Shown here piece by piece: positions 5,650-6,752 of a stretch of DNA of 6,752 bases. The stretch lies in contig JAHEKK010000117.1 in assembly GCA_024638395.1 (NCBI GenBank), forward strand, positions 1,693 through 8,444, given 5' to 3'. Origin of the DNA: Gemmatimonadota bacterium (GTDB lineage Bacteria; Gemmatimonadota; Gemmatimonadetes; Longimicrobiales; Gaopeijiaceae). Below the pieces are notes generated by a model that was given only the letters and a program-made list of their open reading frames with translations, was not told the origin of the DNA and did no database searches. A program made the position numbers and the translations under genes. Position 1 is the first letter of the stretch. Each line of letters begins with the position of its first letter.

Positions 5650-6654
5650 ATGACCATGACAACACGAGGCCGGACGCTGATCTTGGCCTTCTCCATGATC
5701 CTCGTGGGGACACCTGTTTCCGGGCAGGACGTGCTCACGAGCCTTACGGTGCTGGCCGAGGAGAATGCGAGGCTCTACGTGTCGCCACTCTCCACCGGAC
5801 TTGGAGCCGCCCTCAATTCCGGGTTCCACCAGAGCGCTGAGGCACACGGACGTTTCGGCTTCGACATCGGCATCCGCGTGATGGCCGCGTTGCCCCCCGA
5901 CGAGGCCGGTTTCTTCCAGCCCGTCTTGCCGGGTTCGGTCACGTTCGAGGACGTGACCTATGTCGATCCCTATGAGTTGGTGGGGGAAGGGATGTCGCCC
6001 ACGGCGGTGGGTAGCGGAAGCGGGGCCATCCTCCAGCCCAGGGTGGGCAGCCCCTTCTACAACGCCCTCCTCGCGGCCGGCGAGGATCCTGCCGACTTCG
6101 CCGTCCAGTTCCCCGAGGGCGCCGACATTCCGGCTGTTCCTTTCGTTGTTCTCCAGGGAAGCGTGGGGATCGGCTTCGGGACCGACATCACCCTCAGATA
6201 CCTCCCCGGATTCAACGTCCACGACGACGTGGGGGAGATCGGGGCCTTCGGGTACGGCCTCAAGCATTCACTGACCCAGTGGCTGCCTGCCTCACCCATG
6301 GTGGATCTCGCGGTGATCGCGGGTTGGCAGGACCTGTCCCTGGGCGACTACCTGGACGCGTCGGCGAGCAGCTATGGGCTCATCGGCTCGGTGAGCCAGG
6401 GTCCCGTGACCGTCTATGCCACGGTCCGGCGGGAGCAGGCGACTGTGGACGTCTCTTATACCATCGACAACGTGGACGGTAGTCTGGGCATCCCCGCCGA
6501 TGGAGTCCGGATCGGCTTCACGAACGAGCTCCCGGCGGAGACGCTTTTCGGCGCGGGACTGACCTTCGGGTTCATGGGCCTCCAGCTGTCCGGCGAGTAT
6601 TCCTTCGCCGACTACAACACCGTCGCCGCCAGGATCGGGTTTTCCATGAATTGA
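5650..6654 (+). CDS. Exported DUF6588-like outer-membrane beta-barrel protein
   Basis: This is a 334-residue protein with a Sec signal peptide: a positive start (MTMTTRGR), a hydrophobic core LILAFSMILVG (10-20) and a likely signal-peptidase I cut after PVSG (22-25). The ATG at 5650 has AAGGGAG 8 nt upstream and is preferred over the second ATG at 5656. The mature part has many alternating hydrophobic/polar strands rich in Gly and aromatics, for example VGIGFGTDITLRYLPGF (172-188), VYATVR (255-260) and LQLSGEYSF (311-319). The stretch GYGLKHSLTQWLP (201-213) followed by MVDLAVIAGWQDL (217-229) and VDVSYTI (266-272) resembles DUF6588 proteins, which are known mainly from Bacteroidota and relatives; I make this match from memory. 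The last residues are IGFSMN, without the C-terminal aromatic typical of proteobacterial barrels. The function is unknown; a porin-like or structural surface role is a guess. It is transcribed divergently from lepA and looks monocistronic. Confidence 0.85.
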   Translation: MTMTTRGRTLILAFSMILVGTPVSGQDVLTSLTVLAEENARLYVSPLSTGLGAALNSGFHQSAEAHGRFGFDIGIRVMAALPPDEAGFFQPVLPGSVTFEDVTYVDPYELVGEGMSPTAVGSGSGAILQPRVGSPFYNALLAAGEDPADFAVQFPEGADIPAVPFVVLQGSVGIGFGTDITLRYLPGFNVHDDVGEIGAFGYGLKHSLTQWLPASPMVDLAVIAGWQDLSLGDYLDASASSYGLIGSVSQGPVTVYATVRREQATVDVSYTIDNVDGSLGIPADGVRIGFTNELPAETLFGAGLTFGFMGLQLSGEYSFADYNTVAARIGFSMN

Positions 6655-6678
6655 CAGCCGGAGCATGTGGCTTCGACC

Positions 6679-6720
6679 AGGGGGCTCTCCGGATTCGTCC
6701 GGAGGGCCCTTTCCCGTTTC
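6679..6720 (+). terminator. Intrinsic terminator of the DUF6588-like gene
   Basis: A 12-bp stem, GGGCTCTCCGGA (6682-6693) with TCCGGAGGGCCC (6698-6709), has one G-U wobble and a TTCG loop (6694-6697). It is followed by the T-rich stretch TTTCCCGTTTC. The arms can be extended by A-U and G-U pairs to 6679 and 6712. It begins about 25 nt after the stop codon at 6654. Confidence 0.85.
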
Positions 6721-6752
6721 CGCGGTCGGCATTCGCAGCTCGATCCGCCGAC

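Noticed and set aside
5475..5738. 88-residue N-terminal extension of LepA
   Set aside because: LepA proteins begin within a few residues of the RNFCIIAHIDHGKST segment. The extension crosses the divergent promoter region and the start of the neighbouring gene.
6292..6732. Minus-strand open frame of 146 codons at the right end
   Set aside because: It is antisense to the DUF6588-like gene and runs through the intrinsic terminator, with no recognisable motif.

Overview
This is a gene-dense, GC-rich bacterial chromosomal window with GTG starts and weak Shine-Dalgarno sequences. One five-gene block runs on the minus strand, and a secreted beta-barrel-like protein is encoded divergently on the plus strand. 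The codon style, the DUF6588-like outer-membrane protein and the character of the PLP enzyme and PfkB kinase suggest a Gram-negative of the Gemmatimonadota or a neighbouring phylum. That is an inference from sequence style; no rRNA or other phylogenetic marker except LepA is present.

Layout: 2-73 (+) is probably the last 23 codons of a gene cut by the window edge, convergent with the block that follows. On the minus strand, read from 5474 down to 105, the order is lepA (elongation factor 4), a PfkB-family sugar or nucleoside kinase, a STAS plus GHKL-ATPase fusion, a small STAS-like (DUF4325-type) protein, and a Cys/Met-metabolism PLP-dependent lyase or synthase. The junctions are a 4-nt GTGA overlap, a second 4-nt GTGA overlap, an 8-nt overlap and a 7-nt gap. 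This strongly suggests one translationally coupled transcript starting in the 175-bp divergent region (5475-5649). That region holds a plausible sigma70-type promoter for lepA, a perfect 12-bp palindrome and other GC-rich inverted repeats. On the plus strand, 5650-6654 encodes a 334-residue exported protein resembling the DUF6588 family, followed by a strong intrinsic terminator with a TTCG loop.

How the genes may work together: lepA, the PfkB kinase and the PLP enzyme look like housekeeping or metabolic genes. The most interesting part is the embedded pair of signalling genes. The first joins a STAS domain to a HATPase_c domain with clear N, G1 and G2 boxes. The second is a small STAS-like protein. 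The layout resembles a partner-switching module (anti-sigma kinase and antagonist). The STAS domain fused to the ATPase has Pro-Asn where classical antagonists have Ser-Ser, while the separate small protein keeps a Ser at the apparent equivalent place. No sigma factor or phosphatase is present in the window, so the output is unknown. I found no mobile elements, CRISPR arrays, tRNA or rRNA genes.
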